A stretch of 64,000 bases of DNA from Advenella sp. FME57 (GCF_014897675.1 NZ_JABUXU010000003.1:62001-126000), one strand, 5' to 3'. Counted from the first letter of the stretch, positions 25,527 to 35,654 are shown. Program-made: numbers and translations. The notes: a model not told the origin generated them from the sequence alone.

Positions 25527-26927
25527 TTATTTGGCGCCGACCGCAATCGGCTCGCCTGCAACGCTGTCTGCCTGCATATGATGTTCGGCGGCAACTGGAC
25601 GGATCATCATATTGCAGATGAAACCAATGACCAGCAGTCCGGCCATCACATACATGGTGTAGATATAGACGTCGGACCGTGGAATGCCCATCTGCAGCTG
25701 GTAATCACGAATGTAATTGACCAGGACCGGGCCGAAGACCCCTGCCGCAGACCATGCCGTCAGCAGACGTCCGTGTATGCCGCCCACATAACGGGTGCCG
25801 AAAAGATCGGCCAGATAGGCCGGGACCGTGGAGAAGCCGCCGCCGTACATGGACAGAATCACCAGGTAGAACAGCACGAACAGGGCCACGTGGCCGCCTG
25901 TGCCCATTCCGGGAACCAGCAAATACAATACGGTGCCTAGCACGAAGAAGGTGCTGTAGGTCATCTTGCGGCCGATATAGTCGGAAACGGTTGACCACAG
26001 GAAGCGCCCGCTCATGTTTGCCAGCGACAGCAAGCCGACGAAACCGGCGGCGGCTGCGGCGGTAATCATGCCCTGAAAGCTTTCCTGAATCATCAGTGAG
26101 GCCTGGCCAAGTACACCGATACCGGCGGTCACGTTCAGGCACAGCGCCCACCACAGCAGCCAGAATTGCGGCGTCTTGATGGCCCGGTCTATGTGCACGT
26201 GATTGCGGGAGATCATGGCGTTTTGCTGCACCGGCGGTGTCCAGCCCTCAGGCTTCCAGTCGGGTGCCGGAATGCGCACGGAGAGCGCACCAATGCACAT
26301 ATAGATAAAGTACACGATACCCAGCACCACGAAGGTCTCGGTGACCCCCATCGATGTCTCGGATTTGAACGTATCCATCAGTTGCAGAGACAGCGGCGAG
26401 GCGATCATGGCGCCCCCGCCAAAACCCATGATGGCCATGCCGGTGGCCATGCCGCGCCTGTCGGGAAACCATTTGATGAGCGTGGAGACCGGCGAGACAT
26501 AGCCAATGCCCAGGCCGATGCCACCCAATACCCCATAGCCGAAATACACCAGCCACAACTGGTGCAATTGCAGGCCCAGCGCTGCCACCAGAAAGCCGCC
26601 GCCAAAGCAGCAGGCGGCAGCGAACATGGCCTTGCGCGGACCCACTTCTTCCAGCCACTTGCCGGCAAAGGCCGCTGACAGGCCGAGAAAGACAATGGCA
26701 ATACTGAAGATCCAGCCCAGTTCCGGAATGGTCCAGTCATCGGGGGCGGATTCAGAAATACCCAGCAACTGGGTCATTGGTTTATTGAATACCGAAAAGG
26801 CATAGGCCTGTCCGATACATAAGTGAATGGCTAACGCAGCAGGCGGAACCATCCACCTGTTAAAACCCGGACCGGCTGTGATCCGCTCCTTGCTGAAGAA
26901 TCCGCCACGGGTAACGGCTTGATTCAT
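25527..26927 (-). CDS. OFA-family MFS transporter (oxalate/formate antiporter-like)
   Basis: 466 residues with about 12 membrane spans. HLCIGQAYAFSVFNKPMTQLLG at the start, GYVSPVSTLIKWFPDRRGMATGMAIMGFGGGAM and GRFLWSTVSDYIGRKMTY match the OFA (oxalate:formate antiporter) family of MFS proteins. Members exchange small carboxylates such as oxalate, formate, lactate or pyruvate. Its place directly after fdsD, 45 bp away on the same strand, suggests it moves formate or a formate precursor for the dehydrogenase, but the substrate is an inference. A 41-residue peptide gene follows. Confidence 0.9.
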   Translation of the reverse strand: MNQAVTRGGFFSKERITAGPGFNRWMVPPAALAIHLCIGQAYAFSVFNKPMTQLLGISESAPDDWTIPELGWIFSIAIVFLGLSAAFAGKWLEEVGPRKAMFAAACCFGGGFLVAALGLQLHQLWLVYFGYGVLGGIGLGIGYVSPVSTLIKWFPDRRGMATGMAIMGFGGGAMIASPLSLQLMDTFKSETSMGVTETFVVLGIVYFIYMCIGALSVRIPAPDWKPEGWTPPVQQNAMISRNHVHIDRAIKTPQFWLLWWALCLNVTAGIGVLGQASLMIQESFQGMITAAAAAGFVGLLSLANMSGRFLWSTVSDYIGRKMTYSTFFVLGTVLYLLVPGMGTGGHVALFVLFYLVILSMYGGGFSTVPAYLADLFGTRYVGGIHGRLLTAWSAAGVFGPVLVNYIRDYQLQMGIPRSDVYIYTMYVMAGLLVIGFICNMMIRPVAAEHHMQADSVAGEPIAVGAK

Positions 26928-26972
26928 AGATGTCTCCTTGAATTATGGATTATGCATGGCCTGATGATGGCC

Positions 26973-27266
26973 TTATGGTGTAGCGGGTGTTGCAGTGTGT
27001 GCAGCGGGTTTGAGTTCCGCCTTGTGGTTATTGATGGCTTCCAGTGCGAATGCTGACAGCCCTATTTCTCCATCCTGCCCGTCAGGATGCTGTTCCAGAA
27101 ATTCGAGCAAGGCAATGCGCATGCGCGGCTCCCAGAACTTGCGGATATGCTCGTAGACGCTGCGCAGCCCTTCTTCCCTATCGGGCAGTGCTTCGAAAAA
27201 ACCGGCAATCTGGTTTGCCATTTTGATGAGCATTGCGGTCGTGTTGAACACATGTGGAGTCGTCAT
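26973..27266 (-). CDS. fdsD: NAD-dependent formate dehydrogenase delta subunit
   Basis: 97 residues, matching the small FdsD subunit: LIKMANQIAGFFEALPDREEG, IRKFWEPRMRIALLEFL and LSAFALEAINNHKAELKP. FdsD is needed for assembly and activity of the Cupriavidus/Rhodobacter-type soluble formate dehydrogenase. Its ATG overlaps the fdhD stop by 4 bp (ATGA). The C-terminal Ala/Thr/Pro stretch is an extension. Confidence 0.92.
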   Translation of the reverse strand: MTTPHVFNTTAMLIKMANQIAGFFEALPDREEGLRSVYEHIRKFWEPRMRIALLEFLEQHPDGQDGEIGLSAFALEAINNHKAELKPAAHTATPATP

Positions 27267-28243
27267 GATGCCTTGCCTTTGTTCGATAGTTGAAAGCGTT
27301 GTGAATGGGCGTAGATTGTAGCCTGTCGGGCGCGCGTAAAGCCCAGTAGCGTGATACCGGTTTCTTCGGCCAGTGCGATCGCCGCCGAAGTGGGTGCCGA
27401 GACTGCCGCCAGCACAGGGCAGCCTGCCATTGCGGCTTTCTGTACCATTTCAAAGCTGGCGCGGCTCGATACCAGCAGCGCCCCATGGCCGATGGTGGGC
27501 CGGGTGTCTCGCAGCAGGGCGCCGATGGTTTTATCCAGTGCGTTATGCCGACCCACGTCTTCCCGAATGAAAGTAGGGGTGTGACTGTCGGCGGACACCC
27601 AGGCAGCGGCATGGGTGGCACCGGTCTCCTGGTGCAATGGCTGTTGTTCACGCAGGGCGTTCATGGCCTCGAGCAGTTGCGCCAGCGTCAAGCCCGCCGG
27701 CATGGCGTGCAGGTCATGCTGTTGTACGGGGGAGGGAGTAGGGGGCGGTGAAGCGGGGCTGCCGGCGTGACTGGGCGGCGCCATTGGCGGCAGCCGGCGC
27801 ACCGCTTCCAGGGTTTCAACGCCGCACAGGCCACAGGCGGTGCGTCCGGCCATTTGCCGGCGTCGCTCCTTGAGAAATTGCATGCACGCCGGGCTGATCT
27901 GCACATGTAGAATGATGCCCAGATCTGTGCGTTCCTGCTCGATATCACGAATGTCATCGGGAGAACGCACAATGCCTTCGGTCAGGCAAAAGCCCCAGGC
28001 GAAATCTTCCAGATCATCCGGTGTGGCAAGCATGACCGCATGGTTGATGCCATTGAGTTCAACGGCGACAGGTGTTTCGACGGCAATGGCATCGCTTTCG
28101 GCTTGTGAATGCATGACGCCGTCGCGCACGCGGTTGACCTGCAAACGCAGACTGCGTGTCAGTGCTGCGGGCAGCGCGACCGTATCGGTCGGATCGCTGC
28201 CCTTGAGTGCGGCCGTTGAAGCTGGGGTGACGACCTTGTCCAT
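27263..28243 (-). CDS. fdhD: Formate dehydrogenase accessory sulfurtransferase FdhD (FdsC)
   Basis: 326 residues. The sulfur-relay cysteines are in TACGLCGVE; other FdhD landmarks are DDLEDFAWGFCLTEGI, EDVGRHNALDKTIG and VSSRASFEMVQKAA. FdhD transfers sulfur from IscS to the bis-MGD molybdenum cofactor before insertion into formate dehydrogenase. A Pro/Ser-rich insert of about 20 residues (near residue 170) follows the cysteines. The ATG at 28243 lies 16 bp after the fdsA stop; a TTG immediately upstream is not needed. Confidence 0.95.
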   Translation of the reverse strand: MDKVVTPASTAALKGSDPTDTVALPAALTRSLRLQVNRVRDGVMHSQAESDAIAVETPVAVELNGINHAVMLATPDDLEDFAWGFCLTEGIVRSPDDIRDIEQERTDLGIILHVQISPACMQFLKERRRQMAGRTACGLCGVETLEAVRRLPPMAPPSHAGSPASPPPTPSPVQQHDLHAMPAGLTLAQLLEAMNALREQQPLHQETGATHAAAWVSADSHTPTFIREDVGRHNALDKTIGALLRDTRPTIGHGALLVSSRASFEMVQKAAMAGCPVLAAVSAPTSAAIALAEETGITLLGFTRARQATIYAHSQRFQLSNKGKAS

Positions 28244-28259
28244 CAAAAAAATCCTGCCC

Positions 28260-31133
28260 TTAGCCGGTTACTGGTGTTTCGTCCATCGTGACACGATTTT
28301 TCAAAAGCGCACGCTGTTCGCGATTGAATTCGGACCACTTGTGCTGCCAGGCTGAAGGTTGCGTGACGCGTGTTACCTGCACGGCGGTTACCTTGTACTC
28401 GGGACAATTGGTGGCCCAGTCCGAGTTATCGGTGGTGACCACGTTCGCGCCCGATTCGGGAAAGTGGAAGGTGGTGTAGACCACGCCTGGCTGAACCCGG
28501 GTGGTGACATCGGCCCGCAATACCGTTTCGCCGGCACGGCTCTGGATGCCCACCCAGTCGCCTTGGCTGATACCGCGGTCTTCGGCGTCAACCGGATGAA
28601 TTTCCAATACGTCTTCCGAATGCCAGGCCACATTTGGGGTTCTGCGCGTTTGTGCGCCCACGTTGTATTGCGACAGAATTCGGCCGGTGGTAAAGAGCAG
28701 CGGAAATTTGCGCGTGCTTCTTTCATCCGTCGGAATGTACTTGGTAATCATGAACTTGCCTTTGCCACGCACGAACTCGTCAATATGCATGATCGGGGTG
28801 CCTTCAGGGGCCTGGTCGTTGCAGGGCCACTGCACGCTGCCCATTTTGGTAATGAGATCGAACGAGACGCCGGTGAACGTTGGCGTCAGCGCTGCGATTT
28901 CGTCCATGATTTCCGACGGGTGGTTGTAGTTCATGGGGTAGCCCAGGGCATGGGACAGCGCGCAGGTGATTTCCCAGTCTGCCATGCCGCTGGCCGGTTC
29001 CATGACCTTGCGTACCCGTGAAATACGACGTTCCGCGTTGGTAAAGGTGCCGTCTTTTTCCAGGAATGTTGAACCAGGCAGGAATACATGGGCGTACTTG
29101 GCGGTTTCGTTCAGGAAAATATCCTGGATCACCACGCACTCCATGGCCGACAGCGATGCGGCCACATGCTGGGTATTCGGATCCGATTGCACAATGTCTT
29201 CGCCCTGGCAGTACAGTCCCTTGAAGGTGCCTTCCAGCGCGGCATCGAACATATTTGGAATGCGCAGGCCGGGTTCGGGCTGCAGGGTGACATTCCAGGC
29301 TTTTTCAAAGTCGTGGCGGGTGACATCATCGGAAATATGGCGATAGCCAGGCAGCTCGTGCGGGAACGAACCCATGTCGCAGGAGCCCTGCACGTTGTTC
29401 TGGCCGCGCAGCGGATTGACCCCCACGCCTTCGCGTCCGATATTGCCGGTGGCCATGGCCAGATTGGCAATGGCCATCACGGTGGTGGAGCCCTGGCTGT
29501 GTTCGGTCACGCCCAGCCCGTAGTATATGGAACCGTTGCCGCCGGTGGCAAAAAGTCTGGCCGCACCGCGGATCTGCTCGGCCGGGACGCCAGTTTCGGC
29601 TTGCATCGCTTCGGGTGAATTTTCCGGCAGACTGACAAAATCAAGCCATTCTCTGAATGCTTTTTCTTCGCAGCGCTCGCGGACAAAGTCCAAATTAACC
29701 AGGTTTTCCGTGGCAATCACATGCGACATGGCTGACAGCAGCGCGACGTTGGTGCCCGGGCGTACCTGCAGATGGTAATCGGCGCGAATGTGCGGGGAGC
29801 TGACCAGTTCGGTCTGGCGCGGGTCAATCACGATCAGGCGTGCACCCTGACGCAGCCGTTTTTTCAGGCGCGACGCAAAGACCGGGTGTGCGGCGCTTGG
29901 GTTGGCGCCCATGACGATAACCACATCGGTGAACATGACTGAATCAAACGTTTGCGTACCGGCCGATTCGCCCAGTGTAGACTTCAGGCCATAGCCGGTC
30001 GGCGAATGACAGACGCGAGCGCAGGTGTCCACGTTATTGGTATTGAAGGCGGCGCGCACCAGTTTTTGCACCAGCCAGGTTTCTTCGTTGGTGCAGCGCG
30101 ACGAGGTGATGCCGCCCACGGAATCACGCCCATATTTGCCTTGCAGGCGTTTGAATTCGCTGGCCGCGTAGCCAATGGCTTCGTCCCATGACACTTCGGT
30201 CCACGGGTCGGAGATGCTTTTGCGGATCATGGGTTTGGTAATGCGTTCCTTGTGGGTGGTATAGCCCCAGGCAAAACGCCCCTTGACGCAGGAGTGCCCG
30301 CGGTTGGCCTTGCCATCTTTCCATGGCGTCATGCGAACCACGGTCTCGCCTTTCATTTCGGCCTTAAAGCCGCAACCTACACCACAATAGGCGCAGGTTG
30401 TGATGACCGAGTGATCGGCCTGGCCCAGTTCGATAATGCTTTTGTCTTCCAGTGTCGCGGTCGGGCAGGCCTGCACGCAGGCGCCGCAGGACACGCATTC
30501 GCTGTCCATGAACGGCTGGTCCTGGCCGGCCGACACGCGCGAGGCAAATCCTTTTCCGGAAATGGTCAGGGCAAAAGTCCCCTGGGTTTCCTCGCAGGCG
30601 CGTACGCAGCGGTTGCAGACAATGCACTTGCTGGGATCGTAAGTGAAATAAGGGTTGGACTCGTCTTTCTGGTCCTGCAGATGATTGGCGCCTTCGTAGC
30701 CGTAGCGCACGTTGCGCAATCCGACCACACCTGCCATATCCTGCAATTCACAATCGCCATTGGACGGGCAGGTCAGGCAATCGAGCGGGTGATCGGAAAT
30801 ATACAATTCCATGACGCCGCGCCGCAGTTGATGCAGCTTGGGTGTTTCGGTGCGGATAACCATGCCTTGCTCTACCGGTGTGGTACAGGACGCAGGGTAG
30901 CCGCGCCGGCCCTCGATTTCCACCAGGCACAAGCGGCATGAGCCGAACGCTTCAATGCTGTCAGTGGCGCACAATTTGGGAATGTTGACGCCGTTGAGCG
31001 CAGCCGCGCGCATGACCGAGGTGCCTTCCGGCACCGATATATCGTAACCGTCAATCGTGACAGTTACCAGTGTGTCGGAGATGACTTCGGGTGTACCCAG
31101 ATCGGTATCACGTTTGACGACGGTTTCTAACAT
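28260..31133 (-). CDS. fdsA: NAD-dependent formate dehydrogenase alpha (catalytic) subunit
   Basis: 957 residues, molybdopterin oxidoreductase. Domains in order: an N-terminal [2Fe-2S] domain (GVNIPKLCATDSIE, GSCRLCLVEIEG), a NuoG-like Cys/His site (HPLDCLTCPSNGDC), two [4Fe-4S] ferredoxin motifs (CIVCNRCVRACEE, CVSCGACVQACPT), the [4Fe-4S] site CAYCGVGCGF at the start of the MopB domain, and the Mo-ligand Cys with catalytic His in RVCHSPTGYG. An ordinary Cys codon is used at the Mo ligand, so it is not a selenoprotein. It oxidises formate to CO2 and passes electrons to FdsB. The ATG at 31133 has AAGGAG; an upstream extension of 27 codons has no support. Confidence 0.97.
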   Translation of the reverse strand: MLETVVKRDTDLGTPEVISDTLVTVTIDGYDISVPEGTSVMRAAALNGVNIPKLCATDSIEAFGSCRLCLVEIEGRRGYPASCTTPVEQGMVIRTETPKLHQLRRGVMELYISDHPLDCLTCPSNGDCELQDMAGVVGLRNVRYGYEGANHLQDQKDESNPYFTYDPSKCIVCNRCVRACEETQGTFALTISGKGFASRVSAGQDQPFMDSECVSCGACVQACPTATLEDKSIIELGQADHSVITTCAYCGVGCGFKAEMKGETVVRMTPWKDGKANRGHSCVKGRFAWGYTTHKERITKPMIRKSISDPWTEVSWDEAIGYAASEFKRLQGKYGRDSVGGITSSRCTNEETWLVQKLVRAAFNTNNVDTCARVCHSPTGYGLKSTLGESAGTQTFDSVMFTDVVIVMGANPSAAHPVFASRLKKRLRQGARLIVIDPRQTELVSSPHIRADYHLQVRPGTNVALLSAMSHVIATENLVNLDFVRERCEEKAFREWLDFVSLPENSPEAMQAETGVPAEQIRGAARLFATGGNGSIYYGLGVTEHSQGSTTVMAIANLAMATGNIGREGVGVNPLRGQNNVQGSCDMGSFPHELPGYRHISDDVTRHDFEKAWNVTLQPEPGLRIPNMFDAALEGTFKGLYCQGEDIVQSDPNTQHVAASLSAMECVVIQDIFLNETAKYAHVFLPGSTFLEKDGTFTNAERRISRVRKVMEPASGMADWEITCALSHALGYPMNYNHPSEIMDEIAALTPTFTGVSFDLITKMGSVQWPCNDQAPEGTPIMHIDEFVRGKGKFMITKYIPTDERSTRKFPLLFTTGRILSQYNVGAQTRRTPNVAWHSEDVLEIHPVDAEDRGISQGDWVGIQSRAGETVLRADVTTRVQPGVVYTTFHFPESGANVVTTDNSDWATNCPEYKVTAVQVTRVTQPSAWQHKWSEFNREQRALLKNRVTMDETPVTG

Positions 31134-31176
31134 TGGAAGCTCCTTGCCTGTTCTGGCAGCGGATAATTTACTTGGT

Positions 31177-32736
31177 TCATGAATGTTCGGTTTCTGTGCT
31201 CGCTTCGATGCCAAAATCGGCAGGGAAGTGCTGCAGGGCGGACAAGACAGGATAGGGCGTCATGCCACCCAGGGCGCACAGCGAACCGCCCAGCATGGTG
31301 TCGCACAGATCGCGTAGCAGCTCGACATTTTCTTCGCGATTTTCGTTGGCGGTAATCCGGTCGATCACTTCCGTGCCGCGCGTAGAGCCGATACGACAGG
31401 GGGTGCATTTTCCACAGGACTCGACAGCACAGAACTCCATGGCATAGCGTGCCAGATCGTTCATTTTGGCGGTGTCGTCGAACGCGACAATACCGCCGTG
31501 GCCGATCATGGCCGATACTTTCATATAGGCTTCGTAATCCATGGGCACATCCCATTGCGATTCCGGCAGATATGCGCCCAGCGGGCCGCCTACCTGTACC
31601 GCCTTGATGGGCCGGCCACTGGCGCTGCCGCCGCCATAATCAAAAAGCAGTTCGCGCAAGGTCAGGCCAAAGGCCTTTTCCACCAGCCCGCCCTGGCGAA
31701 TATTGCCGGCCAGTTGAAAGGGCAGGGTCCCTTTGGAGCGCCCCATACCGTAGTTGGCATAAGCCTGGCCGCCTTCGGCAAGAATGTAGGGAACAGACGC
31801 CAGCGATATCACATTATTGATGACCGTGGGTTTGCCGAAAAGGCCCTTGATGGCCGGCAGCGGCGGCTTGGTACGAACCAACCCGCGCTTGCCTTCGAGC
31901 GAATCGAGCAGCGAGGTTTCTTCGCCGCAAATGTAGGCGCCGGCGCCTTTGCGCACTTCAAGCGAAAAGGACTTGCCGCTGCCCTGGATGTTTTGCCCCA
32001 GCCAGTTGGCTTCGGTCGCCACGTCGATGGCGCGGTTCAATGCTGCAATGGCGTGCGGGTATTCGGAACGGACGTAGATGTATCCCTGGGTTGCATTGGT
32101 TGCCAGTCCGGTGATGGTCATGCCTTCGATCAGGCACAACGGGTCGCCTTCCATCAGCATGCGATCAGAGAATGTACCCGAGTCGCCTTCGTCGGCATTG
32201 CAAACGACATATTTCTGTTGCCCCGGCGTGCCCAGGACCGTTTTCCATTTGATGCCGGTGGGAAACGCAGCGCCGCCTCGTCCGCGCAGGCCGGAATCGG
32301 TTACTTCCTGCACGATATCGGCCGGCACCATGGCCAGGGCTTTTTTCAGGCCTGCAAAACCGCCGTGTGCCATGTAGTCTGTGAGGCAGAGTGGATCGGT
32401 AATGCCTACGCGCGCAAAGGTCAGGCGTTCCTGTTTTTTCAGGAACGGGATTTCTTCGGTGAGGCCATGGGCCAATGCGTGATGGCCGCCATGCAGGAAG
32501 TCGGCGTCGAACAGGGACGGCACGTCCCTGGCCTTGACCGGACCATAGGCCACGCGGCCATTTTCGGTCTGCACTTCGATCATGGGCTCAAGCCACAATA
32601 ACCCGCGCGAGCCGTTGCGCACCACGGTAATGTCCTGGTTGCGCTGCGCCGCCTCTTTGCTGATGGCCGCCGCCACACGTTCGGCGCCAGCGGCAATGGC
32701 AGCGGCGTCAGCGGGGATGAAGATTCGAATAGTCAT
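31177..32736 (-). CDS. fdsB: NAD-dependent formate dehydrogenase beta subunit
   Basis: 519 residues, NuoF-like diaphorase subunit. An N-terminal thioredoxin-like part (about 1-110) precedes the FMN/NAD domain with SGLRGRGGAAFPTGIKW, VCNADEGDSGTFSDR and GAGAYICGEETSLLDSLEG; the C-terminal [4Fe-4S] site is in ESCGKCTPCRIG. It transfers electrons from the alpha subunit to NAD+. Its ATG overlaps the fdsG stop (ATGA), and fdsA starts 43 bp after its stop. Confidence 0.97.
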   Translation of the reverse strand: MTIRIFIPADAAAIAAGAERVAAAISKEAAQRNQDITVVRNGSRGLLWLEPMIEVQTENGRVAYGPVKARDVPSLFDADFLHGGHHALAHGLTEEIPFLKKQERLTFARVGITDPLCLTDYMAHGGFAGLKKALAMVPADIVQEVTDSGLRGRGGAAFPTGIKWKTVLGTPGQQKYVVCNADEGDSGTFSDRMLMEGDPLCLIEGMTITGLATNATQGYIYVRSEYPHAIAALNRAIDVATEANWLGQNIQGSGKSFSLEVRKGAGAYICGEETSLLDSLEGKRGLVRTKPPLPAIKGLFGKPTVINNVISLASVPYILAEGGQAYANYGMGRSKGTLPFQLAGNIRQGGLVEKAFGLTLRELLFDYGGGSASGRPIKAVQVGGPLGAYLPESQWDVPMDYEAYMKVSAMIGHGGIVAFDDTAKMNDLARYAMEFCAVESCGKCTPCRIGSTRGTEVIDRITANENREENVELLRDLCDTMLGGSLCALGGMTPYPVLSALQHFPADFGIEASTETEHS

Positions 32737-33284
32737 ACAGAGACGGCCTCCGTGTGTTCGCGATACAGTTCATCGAACGCTTGCGGTGTGACATGCGCAC
32801 AGGGTTCGCCGTTGATCATGATATTAGGCGACTGGGCGCACAGTCCCAGACAATAGACCGCATCGACAGACACCTGGCCATCGGCGCGGGTGCTGTTCAT
32901 GTCACAGCCGGTTGCCTTGAGTATATGGGCTTCAAGCTGCACCGAACCCATGGCCTGACAGGATTCGGCCCGACAGACTTCGATATGCACTGCGCCCTTG
33001 GGCGTGGTGTGAAAATGGGGATAGAAGGTGATAACGCCGTGAACCTCGGCACGCGATAAATTCAATGCCTGTCCAATCTGGTCGACGCACTCAGGGGGGA
33101 TATAGCCCAGTGTGTCCTGGATGTCATGCAGCACTGGCAGCAATGCACCCGGCATATTGCCCAGTTTGACCAGGCTGGCTGACACGGCACGCGAATTGGG
33201 CGTCTCTGGTGTCAGTGGAATCATCTTTCTGATCTTGTTATCGACCGACTGAATGAAAGGCGAGGAAATGCCCGTTTTGGACAT
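32733..33284 (-). CDS. fdsG: NAD-dependent formate dehydrogenase gamma subunit
   Basis: 183 residues, NuoE-like. The four [2Fe-2S] ligands are visible in VCRAESCQAMG and YCLGLCAQSPNIM; VLHDIQDTLGYIPPECV and EVHGVITFYPHF are family landmarks. The ATG at 33284 follows GGAG; the longer open frame upstream overlaps the promoter region. It is the first gene of the operon fdsG-fdsB-fdsA-fdhD-fdsD, and the 203-bp gap to the divergent fdsR holds both promoters. Confidence 0.95.
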   Translation of the reverse strand: MSKTGISSPFIQSVDNKIRKMIPLTPETPNSRAVSASLVKLGNMPGALLPVLHDIQDTLGYIPPECVDQIGQALNLSRAEVHGVITFYPHFHTTPKGAVHIEVCRAESCQAMGSVQLEAHILKATGCDMNSTRADGQVSVDAVYCLGLCAQSPNIMINGEPCAHVTPQAFDELYREHTEAVSV

Positions 33285-33428
33285 GGCTGTCTCCGATACG
33301 TGTTTGAGCCTGCTTAATATGTAATTTTCATCATAATAAAATGCTGCAGCACCGCAATGCGCCGGGATGTTAAATTCCCATTTGACAAATGTGCTTATAG
33401 CCTCAATAGTAGCCACTTCAGATATATT

Positions 33429-33457
33429 TTCAATATGAAATTAATAACACATATAAT
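33429..33457 (+). promoter_or_regulatory. Probable fdsR promoter with overlapping palindrome
   Basis: A perfect -10 hexamer TATAAT lies at 33452-33457, with a weak -35 (TTCAAT, 33429-33434) at 17 bp. The palindrome TTTCA-ATA-TGAAA (33428-33440) overlaps the -35 and could be the site for a regulator such as FdsR itself. The start of fdsR is 31 bp downstream of the -10. Confidence 0.5.
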
Positions 33458-33487
33458 GGTGATGAAACCGCCAAGGGAGATTGCACT

Positions 33488-34564
33488 ATGTACCCGTTTT
33501 CGATCAGGATAAACCCTGAGTGGACCATCGATACCCAGGAAGGTAAAACCTTGTCGCTATCCATGCTGCTGGGTTTGCTGGCTGAAATTGATATCAGTGG
33601 TAATATCGTGGCGGCCAGCGAAACTTGTGGGCATTCCTATCGTCACGCCTGGGGCGTGTTGCGGCAGTTTGAGGAGGTTTTCGGGGTGCCGCTACTCATT
33701 ACCAAGCGGCGCAAGGGGACAGAACTGTCCGAATTCGCCAAGCGGCTGGTGTGGGCCAACCGGCGCATCCAGGCGCGGCTGTCGCCGACCCTGGAAAGCC
33801 TGGCCTCTGAATCACAGGAAGAGCTGGAAAAACTGATTCCGGAGCATACGCCCAATGTGCGTCTGCATGCCAGCCATGGCTTTGCCGTGGAAGGGCTGAC
33901 GCAACGCATGAATTCACCGCTACCCATCCTGGAGTTACGTTACCGTACGGCGATAGAGGCGCTGGCGGCGCTGGAGCAGAATGAGTGTGAACTGGCCGGA
34001 TTCCAGGTGCCGATTGGCAAGTTCGAAAAACCGATCCTGGCCCGTTACTCGCCCTGGCTCAATGGCGAAACGCATTTGCTGATTCATCTGGCGATACGTA
34101 ACACCGGGCTGTTCGTCAAGCCGGGCAATCCGAAGAATATTCAGTCGGTTCGGGATCTGGCGCGTGATGATGTGCGGTTTGTGAACCGTCAGCCGGGCTC
34201 AAGTACGCGTTATTTGGTGGGGCTGATGTTGCAGGAGGAAAATATTCCGGCGTCGACAGTCAGTGGATTCGAAGACAGCGAGTTCACGCACATGGCCATC
34301 GCGGCTCATATTGCAAGTGGCATGGCCGACGTGGGCATTGGCGTGCAGACGGCGGCCCATCGTTTCGGCCTGGACTTTATTCCGCTGGTGCGCGAGCGCT
34401 ATTTTTTCGCCCTGAACCGCAATAGTCTGCAGCAGATCAATGTGGAAAAATTCATTCATTTCATGCGCAGTCAGGATTATCTGCAATTTCTCGGGCAGCT
34501 GGTAGGGTATGATGCAACTGAGGCAGGCAAAATCCAGACATTAGAAGAAGCCTTCAATGACTAA
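33488..34564 (+). CDS. fdsR: Regulator with ModE-like HTH and PBP-like domain, divergent from fds operon (FdsR-like)
   Basis: 358 residues. The N-terminal part ([60 protein letters not shown]) is a ModE/LysR-type winged helix. The C-terminal part (about 115-345) is a periplasmic-binding-protein-like effector domain (PBP_like, PF12727 type), seen in [14 protein letters not shown]-like and [27 protein letters not shown] motifs. This is the build of regulators found upstream of fds formate dehydrogenase operons. The ligand may be formate, molybdate or a cofactor; not readable from sequence. Its last codons overlap moaA by 8 bp, linking it with cofactor synthesis. Confidence 0.85.
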   Translation: MYPFSIRINPEWTIDTQEGKTLSLSMLLGLLAEIDISGNIVAASETCGHSYRHAWGVLRQFEEVFGVPLLITKRRKGTELSEFAKRLVWANRRIQARLSPTLESLASESQEELEKLIPEHTPNVRLHASHGFAVEGLTQRMNSPLPILELRYRTAIEALAALEQNECELAGFQVPIGKFEKPILARYSPWLNGETHLLIHLAIRNTGLFVKPGNPKNIQSVRDLARDDVRFVNRQPGSSTRYLVGLMLQEENIPASTVSGFEDSEFTHMAIAAHIASGMADVGIGVQTAAHRFGLDFIPLVRERYFFALNRNSLQQINVEKFIHFMRSQDYLQFLGQLVGYDATEAGKIQTLEEAFND

Positions 34565-35654
34565 CATTATTCCTATTTCCGATATCCGTAAAGTGGCACA
34601 GCGGCCCTTGCCGCAGGCGGAGTACATACCCGGCAGGCCCGTCGTGGACCAGCTGGGCCGCGCCTTGCGTGACTTGCGCATCTCGATCACCGACAAATGC
34701 AATTTCCGGTGCTCGTACTGTATGCCGCGTGACCAGTTTGGCAGCGACCATGTGTTTCTGCCGCACAGCCAGATTCTGTCGTTCGAAGAGATTACCCGCA
34801 TGGCGCGCCTTTTTGCGCAGCTGGGTGTAAACAAGTTGCGCATTACCGGTGGGGAACCGCTGTTGCGCAAGGAAATGACCCGCCTGATCGCCATGCTGGC
34901 CCAGATCAGAGACCTGGAAGATAAGCCGCTGGATATTGCGCTTACCACTAACGGCACACTGCTGCAGCGTCTGGCTGTGCCATTGCGGGACGCCGGACTG
35001 GAACGGATTACCGTCAGCCTGGATGCGCTGGATCCTGATCTGTTCCGGCAGATGAGCGATACCAAAATTCATGTAGACCAGGTGCTGGCCGGTATCGAAG
35101 CCGCGCGGCAAGCAGGCATTACACCGATCAAGATCAATATGGTTGTGAAAAAGGGTGTGAATGAACACCAGATCGCGCCCATGGCGGAGTATTTCCGCCA
35201 TAGCGGCCATATTCTGCGATTCATCGAATTTATGGATGTCGGCGTGACCAACCACTGGGATATGACAGATGTGGTCAGTGGCCGGGAAATCCTGCAACAA
35301 TTGCAGGATAGATTCGAGCTGGAGCCGGTGCATGCCAACTATCCGGGCGAGGTGGCAAAGCGCTGGCGCTACAAAGACGGTGGCGGCGAAGTGGGTCTTA
35401 TCACAAGTGTGACGCATGCATTTTGTGGTGACTGTACCCGTCTGCGCATGTCGCCGGAAGGCAAATTGTTTACCTGTCTATTCGCAGATCAAGGCTTTGA
35501 CTTGCGAGCGTTATTGCGCTCTGCCGCAACAGACCATGATATTGCTGGTTCGCTGGCTGGTATCTGGACGGGCAGGGCTGACCGGTACTCCGAATTGCGT
35601 GACCAGTTAAGCGGTAAGCGGGAAAAAATAGAAATGAGTTATATCGGAGGCTGA
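34557..35654 (+). CDS. moaA: GTP 3',8-cyclase MoaA (molybdenum cofactor biosynthesis)
   Basis: 365 residues. The radical-SAM [4Fe-4S] motif is [12 protein letters not shown], the SAM motif ITGGEPLL, and the C-terminal second cluster lies in [21 protein letters not shown]; the protein ends in the functional Gly-Gly (SYIGG). It converts GTP to 3',8-cyclo-dihydro-GTP with MoaC completing cPMP. The ATG at 34557 is inside the end of the regulator gene, so translation is coupled. mobA follows after 2 bp. Confidence 0.97.
   Translation: MTNIIPISDIRKVAQRPLPQAEYIPGRPVVDQLGRALRDLRISITDKCNFRCSYCMPRDQFGSDHVFLPHSQILSFEEITRMARLFAQLGVNKLRITGGEPLLRKEMTRLIAMLAQIRDLEDKPLDIALTTNGTLLQRLAVPLRDAGLERITVSLDALDPDLFRQMSDTKIHVDQVLAGIEAARQAGITPIKINMVVKKGVNEHQIAPMAEYFRHSGHILRFIEFMDVGVTNHWDMTDVVSGREILQQLQDRFELEPVHANYPGEVAKRWRYKDGGGEVGLITSVTHAFCGDCTRLRMSPEGKLFTCLFADQGFDLRALLRSAATDHDIAGSLAGIWTGRADRYSELRDQLSGKREKIEMSYIGG

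Noticed and set aside
28260-31133. Selenocysteine-type formate dehydrogenase
   Set aside because: The Mo-ligand position in RVCHSPT is an ordinary Cys codon and no in-frame TGA interrupts the gene.
31498-32601. 367-codon open frame antisense to fdsB
   Set aside because: FdsB is unambiguous on the other strand; this frame has no motif or start signal.
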